Assembly (NCBI RefSeq): GCF_000615805.1 | Contig: NZ_BAMJ01000018.1 | Span: 1 to 44,999 of the forward strand | DNA from: Latilactobacillus fuchuensis DSM 14340 = JCM 11249 | GTDB lineage: Bacteria > Bacillota > Bacilli > Lactobacillales > Lactobacillaceae | Length of the DNA stretch: 44,999 bases | Direction of reading: 5' to 3' | Part shown: positions 18,025 through 28,039 of the stretch, in pieces | Layout of the letters: each line of letters opens with the position of its first letter | Position numbering within the stretch: position 1 is the stretch's first letter | Program-made: the position numbers and the translations under genes | The notes under the pieces: generated by a model | Told to the model about the DNA's origin: nothing | Seen by the model: only the letters and a program-made list of their open reading frames with translations | Databases searched by the model: none

Positions 18025-20216
18025 ATGCTTTGTCAAAATTGTCAGCAAAATCCGGCAACAATCCATCTCTATACGAGTACCAATGGCCAACGCCAGGCCA
18101 TTAATTTATGTCAAAACTGTTATCAACTCTTAAAACAACAAGACGGCGCTAACCACCCCACTGGTAGTTATGCCGATCCGTTTGGTTTTGGTAACCTCGA
18201 TGACTTATTTAAAGCCATGGGGCAACGCCTAATGAACAAGTAACGCCCAATCAAGGGCCTCAAACCCAAGCCGGTGGTCACAACGGTGGCCGCAATGGTC
18301 AAAATGGCGAAAGCTTATTGAGTCAATATGGGGTTAACTTAACCAACCTCGCCAAAGGGGGCCAAATCGACCCCGTTATCGGTCGTGATAAAGAAATCGC
18401 ACGCGTGATTGAAATTCTCAACCGGCGCACTAAAAATAATCCGGTCTTGATTGGTGAAGCCGGCGTGGGTAAAACCGCAGTGGTCGAAGGCCTAGCGCAA
18501 AAAATTGCGGATGGCGATGTCCCAACTAAGTTACAAGACCGCCAAGTCATCCGACTAGACGTGGTTTCTTTAGTCCAAGGAACCGGTATTCGTGGTCAAT
18601 TTGAACAACGGATGCAACAATTAATAACTGAATTGAAACAAAACAAACAATACATTCTCTTCATTGATGAAATTCACGAAATTGTCGGTGCTGGTAACGC
18701 TGAAGGTGGTATGGACGCCGGCAACGTTTTGAAACCCGCTTTAGCGCGTGGTGAACTTCAATTAGTGGGTGCAACCACTAATAATGAATACCGCCAAATC
18801 GAAAAAGATGCCGCACTCGCCCGTCGTTTGCAACCGGTCGCCGTCAACGAACCGACCGTTGATGAAACCGTTCAAATTCTTAAAGGATTACAGGAAAAGT
18901 ATGAAAGTTATCATCACGTTCATTATACGGATGAATCCCTGCAAGCCGCAGCAATGCTTTCTAACCGCTACATCCAAGACCGCTTTTTACCCGATAAGGC
19001 CATTGATTTATTGGATGAGGCTGGTTCCAAAAAGAATTTAACGATTACTGTCGTGGATCCTAAAGTCTTGGAAGATAAGATTAAAACAGCTGAGGTCGCC
19101 AAACAAACGGCGCTCAAAGAAGAAGACTACGAAAAGGCCGCCTTCTATCGCGATCAAGTTAATAAACTGACTAAAATGCGCGACACAGACAGCCCTGATG
19201 AATCACAGGAACCGACAATTACTGAAAAAGATATGGAAAAAATTGTTGAAGAAAAGACGCATATCCCCGTTGGTGAATTGAAAGCCCAGGAACAAGCACA
19301 ACTGAAAAATCTAGCAACAGATTTAGAAAGTCACGTCATTGGTCAAGACTCTGCAGTCGATAAAGTCGCCCGTTCGATTCGCCGTAATCGGATTGGTTTT
19401 AATAAGTCTGGTCGCCCAATTGGCTCCTTCCTCTTCGTCGGTCCAACCGGAGTCGGCAAAACCGAATTAGCGAAACAGATTGCTCAAGAACTTTTTGGCA
19501 GTCCAGATTCAATGATTCGCTTTGATATGAGTGAATACATGGAGAAATTCAGTGTCTCAAAACTGATTGGTTCACCGCCTGGCTACGTCGGCTATGAAGA
19601 AGCTGGTCAATTGACGGAACAAGTTCGGCGTAATCCGTATAGTTTAGTGTTATTAGATGAAATTGAAAAAGCCCATCCAGACGTGATGCACATGTTCCTC
19701 CAAATTTTGGATGATGGTCGTTTAACCGATTCACAAGGCCGTACCGTCAGCTTTAAAGATACGATTATTATCATGACTTCCAACGCGGGTCAAACCGATG
19801 CCGAAGCCAACGTTGGTTTTGGGGCCGCGGCATCTGGCCAAACCCATTCAATTTTGAATCAACTTCAAAATTACTTTAAACCAGAATTTTTAAACCGCTT
19901 TGACGACATCATCGAATTCCAAGCTTTAAGTAAAGAAAGCCTGTTAAAGATTGTGTCGCTCATGATTAACGAAACAAACGGTATGATTGCCGACCAAGGA
20001 CTCCACATCGACGTCACGGATGCGGTTAAAACGCGCTTAGTCGATCTCGGTTATAATCCCGAAATGGGGGCGCGGCCACTCCGTCGAGTGATTCAAGAAC
20101 AAATTGAAGACCGAGTTGCCGATTATTATTTAGACCATCCCGATCACAAACAATTGGTCGCACAACTGACGAATGATCACATTCAAATTACAGAAGTGCC
20201 AACTGCCACGGTCTAA
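18025..20216 (+). pseudogene. clpE: ATP-dependent Clp protease ATP-binding subunit ClpE, frameshifted
   Basis: ClpE is an HSP100 unfoldase that works with ClpP on misfolded protein. The N-terminal zinc finger (MLCQNC...NLCQNC) is specific to ClpE. Next come a Gly/Asn/Gln-rich linker, a first AAA+ domain ([17 protein letters not shown]), a UVR-type coiled segment ([13 protein letters not shown]), and a second AAA+ domain ([22 protein letters not shown]) with a ClpB-like C-domain. The frame from 18025 stops at 18243, while the same protein resumes in another frame (long ORF from 18318 onward). At 18228-18229 CGC CT should be CGC CCT. One added C yields 730 aa, normal for ClpE. The ATG at 18025 is chosen because upstream codons overlap the promoter and CtsR box. 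Confidence 0.93.
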
Positions 20217-20338
20217 TCTAAATGGTAATTTCTTTAAGAAACGGTTAAAAATACTTCATATTTAATACTAAACACATGCTAAATGAAGCGTTTTCAGCTA
20301 TACTAAGGTTAAGACTTAAAGATTAAGGAGTGATTTAA

Positions 20339-20638
20339 ATGCGATTAGTTAATATTACAAATTCATATAAACGGCTCGTTGCACAACAATTAGCAACGAC
20401 TGCAGCAGATTACGTTAAGGTTTATTCTCTTGGTAAAACAACCGTACTTTATACTCGTTCTTCAAAGTCATCCGAAATTCTTATAGAAAATAAGGTGCGC
20501 AATGTCCAACAAAATGAAATTGATTTTGTTCTCGAAAAATTAGCGAACCGAACTGCCAGCAGTGACGACTTAACAATTTTGAATGATGGGCAACTCGTTG
20601 AAATTACAATTCCAACCCCATCTTTAACGTCAGCATAG
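20339..20638 (+). CDS. DUF1827 family protein
   Basis: A 99-aa cytosolic protein that looks like the DUF1827 family, found in lactic acid bacteria, frequently next to clpE as here. It begins MRLVNITNSYKRLV and ends in a hydrophilic tail. AAGGAG precedes the ATG. It lies 122 bp after clpE, with a TATACT -10-like element in between, so it may have its own promoter. Function unknown; proximity suggests a stress link. Confidence 0.8.
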   Translation: MRLVNITNSYKRLVAQQLATTAADYVKVYSLGKTTVLYTRSSKSSEILIENKVRNVQQNEIDFVLEKLANRTASSDDLTILNDGQLVEITIPTPSLTSA

Positions 20639-20649
20639 CTAGTCAAAAC

Positions 20650-20813
20650 AAGCTGTGACAGAACTCGGTTATCAATTGAGTATCAAGTTGAATAAGGTGG
20701 TTATCCCGAACTAAGGGTAACCACCTTATTTGATTTAAACGGAAATTGATGAGTTCTGGCGCGCGTCGAAGAAGAATATTGACCTAATATCAGACTGCTA
20801 AGACTTATGTCAC
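20650..20813 (+). repeat. Intergenic hairpin element R1 (copy 1 of 2)
   Basis: An element of about 160 bp beginning 12 bp after the DUF1827 stop, in the sense direction. Nested pairings are visible: GTGACA/TGTCAC (outer), CAGAACTC/GAGTTCTG, ATCAATT/AATTGAT, then a central hairpin AATAAGGTGGTTA / TAACCACCTTATT. It shares long blocks with R2 (22055-22212), but the central hairpin sequence is different while still paired. The internal loop GAGTA opposite ACGGA matches that in the 125-nt array units. It occupies most of the 312-bp gap before the next gene. Confidence 0.75.
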
Positions 20814-20951
20814 GACCTCGTTTTTGTGTGCCATTTTATGACTTATGGTTAACCTACTACATTTATCTCGAATTCCTACTGTTTATCACGTCTTATTTCG
20901 TAAAATTATGATAGACTGTTAATAATGAATAACGTTTTACAAGGAGTTCTT

Positions 20952-22034
20952 ATGAATCTAATTAGTTTGCTTCAATCGTTATTTAAAAAACGACCGAAAC
21001 CGGTCGTTCATCAACAGCCAGTCCAAGCAACTCGGCCAGAACCCACCACCTCATCCGTTGACCAACCCGTTAACGATGATTTTTTTGACGTCCCTGAGCA
21101 ACCATCAACACCGATTGCAGTCGCGCCCCAACCTAAAATTTGCCATGCAACAATCCATTATTTAGATGAACATAATCAACCGCTACGCTCCCCCATTAAT
21201 TTAACCGGGAACGAGCACACTGCGATTCATCTCCCTTGGTTAAAATTTACGGGTTATTATTTAGCCAACATTCATAACTTACAACAAAATTTCGATCAAT
21301 CGCCGATTACAATCTGGTTAACTTATTTACCTAAAATGGCAGCGCCCGTTTTTGTCATTCATCGTAATCTCGATGGTGGCCCCTTAGTCAAACCACAACT
21401 ATTACGCGGTGCCCTAAATGAACCTTATCAAGCCAAACCGTTTGACGGCGGCGTCAATTTCGTGCAACACGTTTCCGCTAACCAAACGGGTCATTTTCAA
21501 GAAAAAACCCAAACCGTTGTTTTTGAATATGATCCCTTAAATTTAAAATACGCCGACACTAACGACGTCCGCTACATCCAATTATTAGCCAGTACACCGG
21601 TTTATGAAAAGCCCAGTCAAGAAACCAAGCTAACGACTCAGTTACCCAAACATTCAATCTGGCGGCTCTTTGGGACCGCCACAACGACGGCCGGCACGTG
21701 TTGGTATAACTTAGGTGGGTATTGGATTTTACCGACTGAACATGAATTATTAGCCACCAATCCCTATCTCAAACAAACTTACCAAGTGCCACCACAGTTT
21801 AATCTCGATTATCAAACCATTACGGCTGAAGATGTCACGCTCCAAGGCCATATCTTAGGCTCGACTGTCACTTTATGGCAAGCACCTTATATTGGCCCGG
21901 TTCGGTGTCAACTGCAAGAACAACGAGCTGTTAATCTGATTCAAGTCGTTATTTTAGATAATCACAGTCGTTGGTATGAACTCAGCAATCATTATTGGAT
22001 TCTCGCATCATTAGTCACGGTTGATGAGGTTTAA
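20952..22034 (+). CDS. MucBP/SH3-like repeat protein without secretion signal
   Basis: A 360-aa protein. After a short amphipathic N-terminus (MNLISLLQSLF) and a Pro/Gln-rich linker come two MucBP-like beta modules (about residues 64-127, with CHATIHYLDEHNQPL and SPITIWLTYL, and about 128-197, ending TVVFEYDPL). Two SH3-like repeats follow at the C-terminus; their ends align as WYNLGGYWIL and WYELSNHYWIL. Such modules are normally found on surface proteins, yet there is no signal peptide, transmembrane helix or LPxTG motif. The ATG at 20952 follows AAGGAG. Promoter-like TTATCA-N18-TATGAT lies upstream. Function unknown. Confidence 0.65.
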   Translation: MNLISLLQSLFKKRPKPVVHQQPVQATRPEPTTSSVDQPVNDDFFDVPEQPSTPIAVAPQPKICHATIHYLDEHNQPLRSPINLTGNEHTAIHLPWLKFTGYYLANIHNLQQNFDQSPITIWLTYLPKMAAPVFVIHRNLDGGPLVKPQLLRGALNEPYQAKPFDGGVNFVQHVSANQTGHFQEKTQTVVFEYDPLNLKYADTNDVRYIQLLASTPVYEKPSQETKLTTQLPKHSIWRLFGTATTTAGTCWYNLGGYWILPTEHELLATNPYLKQTYQVPPQFNLDYQTITAEDVTLQGHILGSTVTLWQAPYIGPVRCQLQEQRAVNLIQVVILDNHSRWYELSNHYWILASLVTVDEV

Positions 22035-22054
22035 ACTCAGCGTATCAAAAACAC

Positions 22055-22212
22055 AAGCTGTGACAGAACTCGGTTATCAACTGAGTATCAATTTGAAAAG
22101 TCGCCTATCCCAACAAGGATAGACGACTTTTTGATTTGAACGGAAATTGATGAGTTCTGGCGCGTGTCAAAAAAATAATGTTCGTTTAATATCAGAATAC
22201 GACTTATGTCAC
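22055..22212 (+). repeat. Intergenic hairpin element R2 (copy 2 of 2)
   Basis: Second copy of the R element, starting 20 bp after the MucBP-gene stop in the sense direction. It keeps the flanks (CTGTGACAGAACTCGG, GGAAATTGATGAGTTCTGGC) and the internal loop CTGAGTA/ACGGAA. The central hairpin is replaced by AAAGTCG-CTATCC / GGATAG-CGACTTT. It meets the 3' end of repeat array A head-on. Confidence 0.75.
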
Positions 22213-22231
22213 AATCCTTCTTTTTTAGATC

Positions 22232-22725
22232 ATGCTATCTCAAGCAAACCTTTCCGCTTAACTACAGAAGGGCAATCATGGTCAGTTCACCATAATTGCC
22301 CTTCTTAGGTTATGCTCAAGGTTTAACCGCTTGAAATAGCACTTCTATCCTTAACGTGCTTTCTCAAGTAGCCTTTTCCGGTTAACTACGAATCGGGTAT
22401 CATGAGTAAAAAACACTCATAACACCCGATTCTAGGTTAATCCTCAAAGCCTAACCAACTTGAGTCAGCACTTCTATCCTTAACGTGCTCATTCTCACAG
22501 CTTCCTGTGCTTAGCGACGTCTGGCAAACAAAGTCCATAACCCAGACTTTATTCACCAGACTAGGCTAATGCTCAGAAGCTCCCGTGAGAATTCGCACTT
22601 CTATCTTTAACGTGCTTCTGAACTAGCTTCTTCCGTCTAGCTACAAATCAGGTATCATGACTAAGACCGTCATAATTCCTGATTTTAGGCTATACTCAGA
22701 AGCTGACCAGTTCAGCCAGCACTTC
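22232..22725 (-). repeat. Array A: four ~125-nt hairpin repeat units downstream of prfC
   Basis: Four imperfect tandem units, period 125-129 bp, in the sense direction of prfC (minus strand). The first unit starts at the prfC stop (TAGAAGTGCT). Each unit reads GAAGTGCT - variable stem - TGAG.A - TAGCC or TAACC - central hairpin - GTAGCTA or GTAGTTA - CGGAA or CACAGGAA - variable stem - AGCACGTTA. Each folds into one long imperfect hairpin. Stems covary between units: CTGAACT/AGTTCAG in unit 1, TTCTCAC/GTGAGAA in unit 2, CTCAAGT/ACTTGAG in unit 3. There is no credible ORF here. Together with R2 this fills the 690-bp gap. Confidence 0.85.
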
Positions 22726-24302
22726 TATAGTTTTGCTGTTAATTCTACTTCTGGGTACTTGTCTGCAAACCAGCGTTCTGCAAATTTATTTTCGAATAGG
22801 AACAATGGTGCGTCGTTGATGTCTTTGACCAATAGATTACGGGATGATGACATCTTTTCGTCTAATTGATCTGGATTAATCCAACGAGCCGTTCTTGAGC
22901 CGATTGGTTCCATGATGACTTCTGAATTATATTCGTGTTGCATCCGGTATTGGAAGACTTCAAATTGTAGTTGACCGACTGCGCCTAAAATATAGTCGCC
23001 GGTTGTATAAGTCTTATACAACTGGATGGCGCCTTCTTGAACCAGTTGTTGAATCCCCTTATGGAATGACTTCTGTTTCATAACGTTTTTAGCCGTGACG
23101 CGCATAAAGAGTTCTGGTGTAAATTGTGGTAATTTTTCAAATGAGATCGCCTCTTTACCCGCGTAAATGGTATCCCCAATTTGGAAATTCCCCGTATCAT
23201 ACAACCCAACGATATCACCAGCTACGGCACTCGTAACTTGTTCACGCGTATCAGCCATAAATTCGGTTGAATTATTTAAACGCATCTTTTTACCAGTCCG
23301 TGTTAGCGTAATATCGATGCCCCGTTGGAATTCGCCGGAACAAATTCGGACAAACGCAATTCGATCCCGATGAGCCGGGTTCATATTGGCTTGAATCTTA
23401 AAGATAAAACCTGAAAAATCAGGCGAAGTCGGTGTGATTTCAGTCGCTTCTTGGGTCAGATGCGCTTCTGGTTGAGGGGCCATATCGACAAATGATTCTA
23501 AGAAAGTCTTGACCCCAAAATTAGTCAAAGCTGAACCGAAGAAGATTGGTGTTTGGTCCCCAGTCGCAATCTTAGCGGGATCATAAGCATTCCCTGCTTC
23601 ACCGATTAATTCGATGTCATCAAGCGCTTGGGTGTACACTGAATCTTCTTTTAACGGGTTGTCACCAGCAATGCGACCAGCTTCATCTAATGCTAAATAG
23701 GGTTCTTCAACATCTGTAGGCCGGTAAAGTTCAATCCGCTTCTTAGTAATATCGTAAAGACCACGTAAATCTTTACCCATCCCGATTGGCCAGTTCATCG
23801 CACAACCTTCGATATCCAATAATTCTTCCAGTTCAGCGATTAAATCGAGGGGTTCGCGACCATCTCGATCTAATTTATTCATGAACGTAAAGATTGGAAT
23901 CCCACGCATTTTGCAGACCTTAAATAACTTCTTAGTCTGGGGTTCAATCCCTTTAGCAGAATCAATCACCATGACAGCCGCATCAACAGCCATCAACGTC
24001 CGATAAGTATCTTCGGAGAAATCTTCATGCCCTGGGGTGTCCAAAATATTAATCCGTTTACCGGCATAGTCGAATTGCATGACAGAACTCGTGACCGAAA
24101 TCCCACGTTGTTTTTCAATTTCCATCCAATCGGATTTGGCGAACTGACCACTCTTTTTACCTTTAACGGTTCCGGCTTGCCGAATCACGCCCCCGAATAA
24201 AAGTAATTGTTCGGTAATCGTTGTTTTCCCGGCATCGGGATGTGAAATAATTGCGAAAGTACGGCGACGTTGCACCGCTGTTGTTAATTCTGTTGGTGTC
24301 AT
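22725..24302 (-). CDS. prfC: Peptide chain release factor 3
   Basis: RF3 is the GTPase that recycles RF1/RF2 after termination. The 525-aa protein carries G1 [10 protein letters not shown]2 region [11 protein letters not shown]3 [12 protein letters not shown], and G4 NKLDRDGR; domains II-III follow ([27 protein letters not shown]). AAAGGAC precedes the ATG. It is monocistronic, and its stop codon directly abuts repeat array A, which would form its 3' untranslated region. Confidence 0.96.
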   Translation of the reverse strand: MTPTELTTAVQRRRTFAIISHPDAGKTTITEQLLLFGGVIRQAGTVKGKKSGQFAKSDWMEIEKQRGISVTSSVMQFDYAGKRINILDTPGHEDFSEDTYRTLMAVDAAVMVIDSAKGIEPQTKKLFKVCKMRGIPIFTFMNKLDRDGREPLDLIAELEELLDIEGCAMNWPIGMGKDLRGLYDITKKRIELYRPTDVEEPYLALDEAGRIAGDNPLKEDSVYTQALDDIELIGEAGNAYDPAKIATGDQTPIFFGSALTNFGVKTFLESFVDMAPQPEAHLTQEATEITPTSPDFSGFIFKIQANMNPAHRDRIAFVRICSGEFQRGIDITLTRTGKKMRLNNSTEFMADTREQVTSAVAGDIVGLYDTGNFQIGDTIYAGKEAISFEKLPQFTPELFMRVTAKNVMKQKSFHKGIQQLVQEGAIQLYKTYTTGDYILGAVGQLQFEVFQYRMQHEYNSEVIMEPIGSRTARWINPDQLDEKMSSSRNLLVKDINDAPLFLFENKFAERWFADKYPEVELTAKL

Positions 24303-24354
24303 TACTGAGTCCTTTCTTTTGTGCCAAAAATAAGTCAGCCACTTAGGCCTAAAA

Positions 24355-24397
24355 CAACCAGGCCACGTATCCCTATTGGATTCAATAACCTGGTTGG
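24355..24397 (-). terminator. Probable terminator of the CorC-like gene
   Basis: Stem CAACCAGG / CCTGGTTG with a 26-nt loop and a TTTT tail on the minus strand, lying 28 bp beyond the stop of the gene at 24425. The long loop makes it less certain. Confidence 0.45.
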
Positions 24398-24424
24398 CTT
24401 CAATCTTTTTAATTATTACAACAA

Positions 24425-25768
24425 CTAAACGAGTGTTTCCGATTCAGTCTGTTCGGGCAGCTTTAATTTTAAATCGATTAATCGTGAACCCGCTACGGTC
24501 CCAGTCGTTAAAGTCAGTCCGTTTGGTAAATCAATCGATTCGGGATGACCGCTGACTGGAATCGCGCCAATCTCAGTAATTACAAAACCAGCAATCGTAT
24601 CGACATCGGTCACTTGAATATCGGTGCCAAAAGCATCATTAAAATCATCAATTGGCATCCGACCCATCACTGAATAATGGTGTTCATCAATTTTTTGATA
24701 GAGTTTTTCAGCTTGATCAGATTCATCATCAATTTCGCCGACAATCTCTTCAAGTAAATCTTCAATCGTTGCTAACCCAACCACACCACCATATTCATCG
24801 AACAAAATGGCCATTTGTTGTTGCGTTTTTTTCATTTCAAATAATAAATCATCAATCGTAATTGTTTCGGGTACGAATAATGGCGCCTGCATCACCGTTT
24901 CGATTTGCATACTTTGGAAACCGGTTTGCCGCGCTTCTTTTAATAGGTTCTTGATGTGCACAATCCCAATCACTTGATCCTTATCTTCACGATAAACGGG
25001 AATCCTTGAAAATGGTTGCGCTAAAATGGCATCAATATTTTGATTATCATCATCTTGAATATCGACCATAAACGCATCGGTTCTAGGCACCATGACTTCA
25101 CGGGCCATCTTCTTATTCAAGCTAATAATCCCTTCTAGCATCTCATATTCGTCTGATTCTAATACACCAGCACTCTTACTCGATTCAATCATGTGGACCA
25201 TTTCTTCACGGGTAAATTGCGGTTTGGTCTCGGAGAAATCAATCGGTGTTAATTTCATCAACAGATTGGTTGACATCGATAATAACCAGACAAACGGTCG
25301 TAATAAGACCCCCACCAATCGAATCGGTTGCACGGCCATTTTGGCAATCACTTCCGCCCGGTGTAAGGCGACTTGTTTTGGATAAAGTTCACCAAACACG
25401 AGTGAGAAATAGGACAAGATAATCGTCACAATCACAACTGACGCTTCATGCGTCCAAGCAGCATCCCCTAATAGCGGTGCTAGTTTGCTCGCAATCGTCG
25501 TGGCAGCACTCGCTGATGATAAGAAACCAGCGAACGTAATCGCGACTTGAATGGTCGCTAAGAAATGGTTGGAATGGTTTAACACATCCAATAATAACTT
25601 GGCCTTCTTATCTCCATTTTCGGCTTGATTCTCCAGCTTGGTGCGACTTAGTGAAACAACCGCAATCTCCGCTGCCGCAAAAAAAGCATTGATTAACGTT
25701 AAAATCAGGATCAACAGTAACTGTCCCCAAATCGAACTTCCAGGGTCAGGATTCATCGGCACATCCAC
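24425..25768 (-). CDS. CNNM/CorC (HlyC-type) membrane protein with CBS domains
   Basis: A 447-aa protein of the family linked to magnesium export or resistance and often annotated hemolysin. An N-terminal DUF21 membrane domain with about four helices (residues 10-170) is followed by a CBS pair (about 205-330, [43 protein letters not shown]) and a CorC/HlyC C-terminal domain (about 345-430, [13 protein letters not shown]). The start is uncertain: an in-frame GTG at 25762 has AAAGG 8 bases ahead, a GTG lies at 25768, and an ATG at 25756. Monocistronic. Confidence 0.88.
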   Translation of the reverse strand: MDVPMNPDPGSSIWGQLLLILILTLINAFFAAAEIAVVSLSRTKLENQAENGDKKAKLLLDVLNHSNHFLATIQVAITFAGFLSSASAATTIASKLAPLLGDAAWTHEASVVIVTIILSYFSLVFGELYPKQVALHRAEVIAKMAVQPIRLVGVLLRPFVWLLSMSTNLLMKLTPIDFSETKPQFTREEMVHMIESSKSAGVLESDEYEMLEGIISLNKKMAREVMVPRTDAFMVDIQDDDNQNIDAILAQPFSRIPVYREDKDQVIGIVHIKNLLKEARQTGFQSMQIETVMQAPLFVPETITIDDLLFEMKKTQQQMAILFDEYGGVVGLATIEDLLEEIVGEIDDESDQAEKLYQKIDEHHYSVMGRMPIDDFNDAFGTDIQVTDVDTIAGFVITEIGAIPVSGHPESIDLPNGLTLTTGTVAGSRLIDLKLKLPEQTESETLV

Positions 25769-25852
25769 TACCTTTCATTTTACAAATTTATATAAGTCAC
25801 AAAGGACCTAGTATGCAGTATAGCATAGTCAATTTTAGAAATTCAATACCGG

Positions 25853-26958
25853 CTACAGTTTACTGGCATCTTTTGCTTTATTTCGTAATTGATTAATATC
25901 ATATAGATAAACAACGACCGTTTTAGTCACCGCATAAAACGGAATCGCTAAAATCATGCCTAAAATCCCGTAAATATTGCCCGCAACTAATAACAAAATA
26001 ATAATCGTCAACGGATGAATATCAAGTGAGCGACCAATGACGTTTGGATAAATTAGATTTCCGTCAATTTGTTGCACAATCACAACAACCACGATTACCA
26101 TGATCGTCTTGGGAATCGAGATTGATAAGCCAATAATCAACGCTGGCGCAATCCCGATATAGGTCCTAAATAGGGGATGATGTTGGAAACACCGGCAATA
26201 AATCCGAGTAGATACGCGTATGGCATGCCAATCATTAAATAACCAATAAACGTAAAGACGCCGACGAATAAACATTCAAGCGCTTGTCCACCGATATAAG
26301 CTGAAATTGTGGCCCCCATCTTACGTAATAAATCAGCGACCTGTTGATTGTAGCGTTCGGGCAACATTTTTTGGATGGTTGGTACTAAATGGTGACCATC
26401 TTTTAACATATAAAAGAGCATAATTGGCACTGTGAAAACGCCGATTGTGACGCTAGTAATGGCACCAATCATACTACCAAAACTACTCGTAAAACTCTTC
26501 ATGATGTTTTCAGCAATCTTACCCGGTTTTAAATCGAGTTGATTGATGTACTTATTAAAATCAATATTTTTAAGGTGCGGATTTTGAACCAAATCATTAC
26601 CCAACTCTTGTAGCTTTTTAGCAAAATCTGGTAAATTCGTCACTAACTGAGCGACTTGATTAACGAGATTCGGGATGACCGTGGCCACGATAAAGATGAT
26701 CCCGCCAAAAAAGACGATAAAGATAATGGCAATCGCCCAATTACGCGACACCTTTAACTTACCTAACAATTTGATGAGCGGATTAAACAAGTAGAACAAT
26801 AATCCCGCCCCAATAATCGGGCCAAATAACGTTGAGATAAAAGTCCCAATTGGATCAAATAGAAAACTAATCTTCGTACAGACGAAAATCAACACAGCGA
26901 CGATTAAAAGTTCAATTGACCAAAACATTAATTTTGAATGACGTAAACGATCAAACAT
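25853..26958 (-). pseudogene. AI-2E family transporter (YdiK/PerM-like), frameshifted
   Basis: Polytopic membrane protein of the AI-2E/PerM family, with about eight helices. The first frame (26137 to 26958) runs to NIIPYLGP; the other (25853-26275) continues YIGIAPALIIG...NLIYPNVIGRSLDIHPLTII, a family hallmark. At about 26161 CCT AT ATC should be CCT TAT ATC; one base gives 368 aa, the normal size. The ATG at 26958 follows AAGGAG; upstream codons are rejected. Substrates of most family members are unproven, and some act in sodium-proton antiport. Divergent from the GNAT gene. Confidence 0.88.
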
Positions 26959-27086
26959 AACATTCTCCTTCACAGTTGGCGTTCTCGAAATCCATAACAT
27001 TTTATGCTATGATGATGCCAATATTATTTTCATTGTACCAAATTTTAATTCAAACTAACATGATTAACAACAGGGGGTTAATTTTT

Positions 27087-27539
27087 ATGGACATCAAGCA
27101 GACAACTGATTTATCAAGTCCTACCTATCGAGACGCATTAAACATCCGTCAAACCGTTTTTGTGGTGGAACAACAAGTCCCCGCCGAACTTGAAATTGAT
27201 GCCTTTGAGAATCAAGCCCGCTATTTTGTCGGCTACGATCAAGGGCAACCAGTCGCCACTTTACGTTTGATTGATGAAGGGCACGCCTATCACGTTCAAC
27301 GCGTGGCTGTCGCCAAAACGGCCCGGCATCGTGGTTATGGCCAATTATTAATGCAGTCCGCGGCCGACTTCGCCGAAAAAGTCGGTAAACAATCACTTAT
27401 CTTAAACGCGCAACTAACTGCCTTACCGTTCTATCAGAAATTAGGCTTTCACGCGACCGCCACGCCAACATTTGTCGAGGCTGGAATTGAGCACCAAGAA
27501 ATGGCCAAGTCTTTTAAAAACGACTCAAATAGCTTATAA
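27087..27539 (+). CDS. GNAT family N-acetyltransferase
   Basis: A 150-aa GNAT enzyme that transfers acetyl from acetyl-CoA to an amine. The N-terminal part has RQTVFVVEQQVPAELEIDAF, seen in the ElaA/YjcF-like branch. The acetyl-CoA binding motif A is VQRVAVAKTARHRGYGQLLM (R/QxxGxG/A form RHRGYG), followed by LILNAQLTALPFYQKLGF. A GGGGG-containing site precedes the ATG at 27087. Substrate unknown. The membrane protein gene follows 26 bp later and may be co-transcribed. Confidence 0.87.
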   Translation: MDIKQTTDLSSPTYRDALNIRQTVFVVEQQVPAELEIDAFENQARYFVGYDQGQPVATLRLIDEGHAYHVQRVAVAKTARHRGYGQLLMQSAADFAEKVGKQSLILNAQLTALPFYQKLGFHATATPTFVEAGIEHQEMAKSFKNDSNSL

Positions 27540-27565
27540 TAAACGTCTAAAGTGAGGTCATTAAT

Positions 27566-28039
27566 ATGTCGAAACAAAAATCAATCTTAATTAATCTATT
27601 TTTTCTAATGATTCCCTATCTACTAACCATTATGATTGCCGCCATCGCGTATGATAGTTTGGTCATCCACAGCAACACATGGGATCGCACCATTTTTGGT
27701 GGCATCGTTGCTAGTATCCTACTATATTTTGTTAAAATGCCCGTCGAACGCCCTTTAACCATCATCAACGATTTAACGCCCAGTTTAATCCTTAAAAAAT
27801 TAACCGCGCTTTTCTTGATTGGTGATTCGACTTTCAAAAAAATCGGCACTTTCATCATCGATTTCGTGCTCTTTTGCGTCGGCACGTACTTAATTCGCCA
27901 TTTCCTACCACTCCCCTTCATCTCCGGATCATTCCTAGGTTGGTGCGTCGCCGCCCTGTTCATCTCAGTCACAATTGGCTTCAGCATAGGCTTCAACGAC
28001 TTAACAATCCAACAAGACACATCGGTAGAAAACGATTAA
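27566..28039 (+). CDS. Hypothetical integral membrane protein (157 aa)
   Basis: A four-helix membrane protein: hydrophobic segments at about residues 8-30, 42-58, 90-112 and 120-142. The loops are basic on the side with KMPVERPL and KKL, suggesting cytosolic loops, and the C-terminus is short and polar. The family was not recognised with confidence. GAGGTC precedes the ATG. Its stop codon is fused to the first unit of repeat array B (TAAGTGCT). Confidence 0.75.
   Translation: MSKQKSILINLFFLMIPYLLTIMIAAIAYDSLVIHSNTWDRTIFGGIVASILLYFVKMPVERPLTIINDLTPSLILKKLTALFLIGDSTFKKIGTFIIDFVLFCVGTYLIRHFLPLPFISGSFLGWCVAALFISVTIGFSIGFNDLTIQQDTSVEND

Noticed and set aside
22657-22869. Plus-strand 70-aa ORF
   Set aside because: It overlaps array A and the antisense of prfC, and has no start signal.
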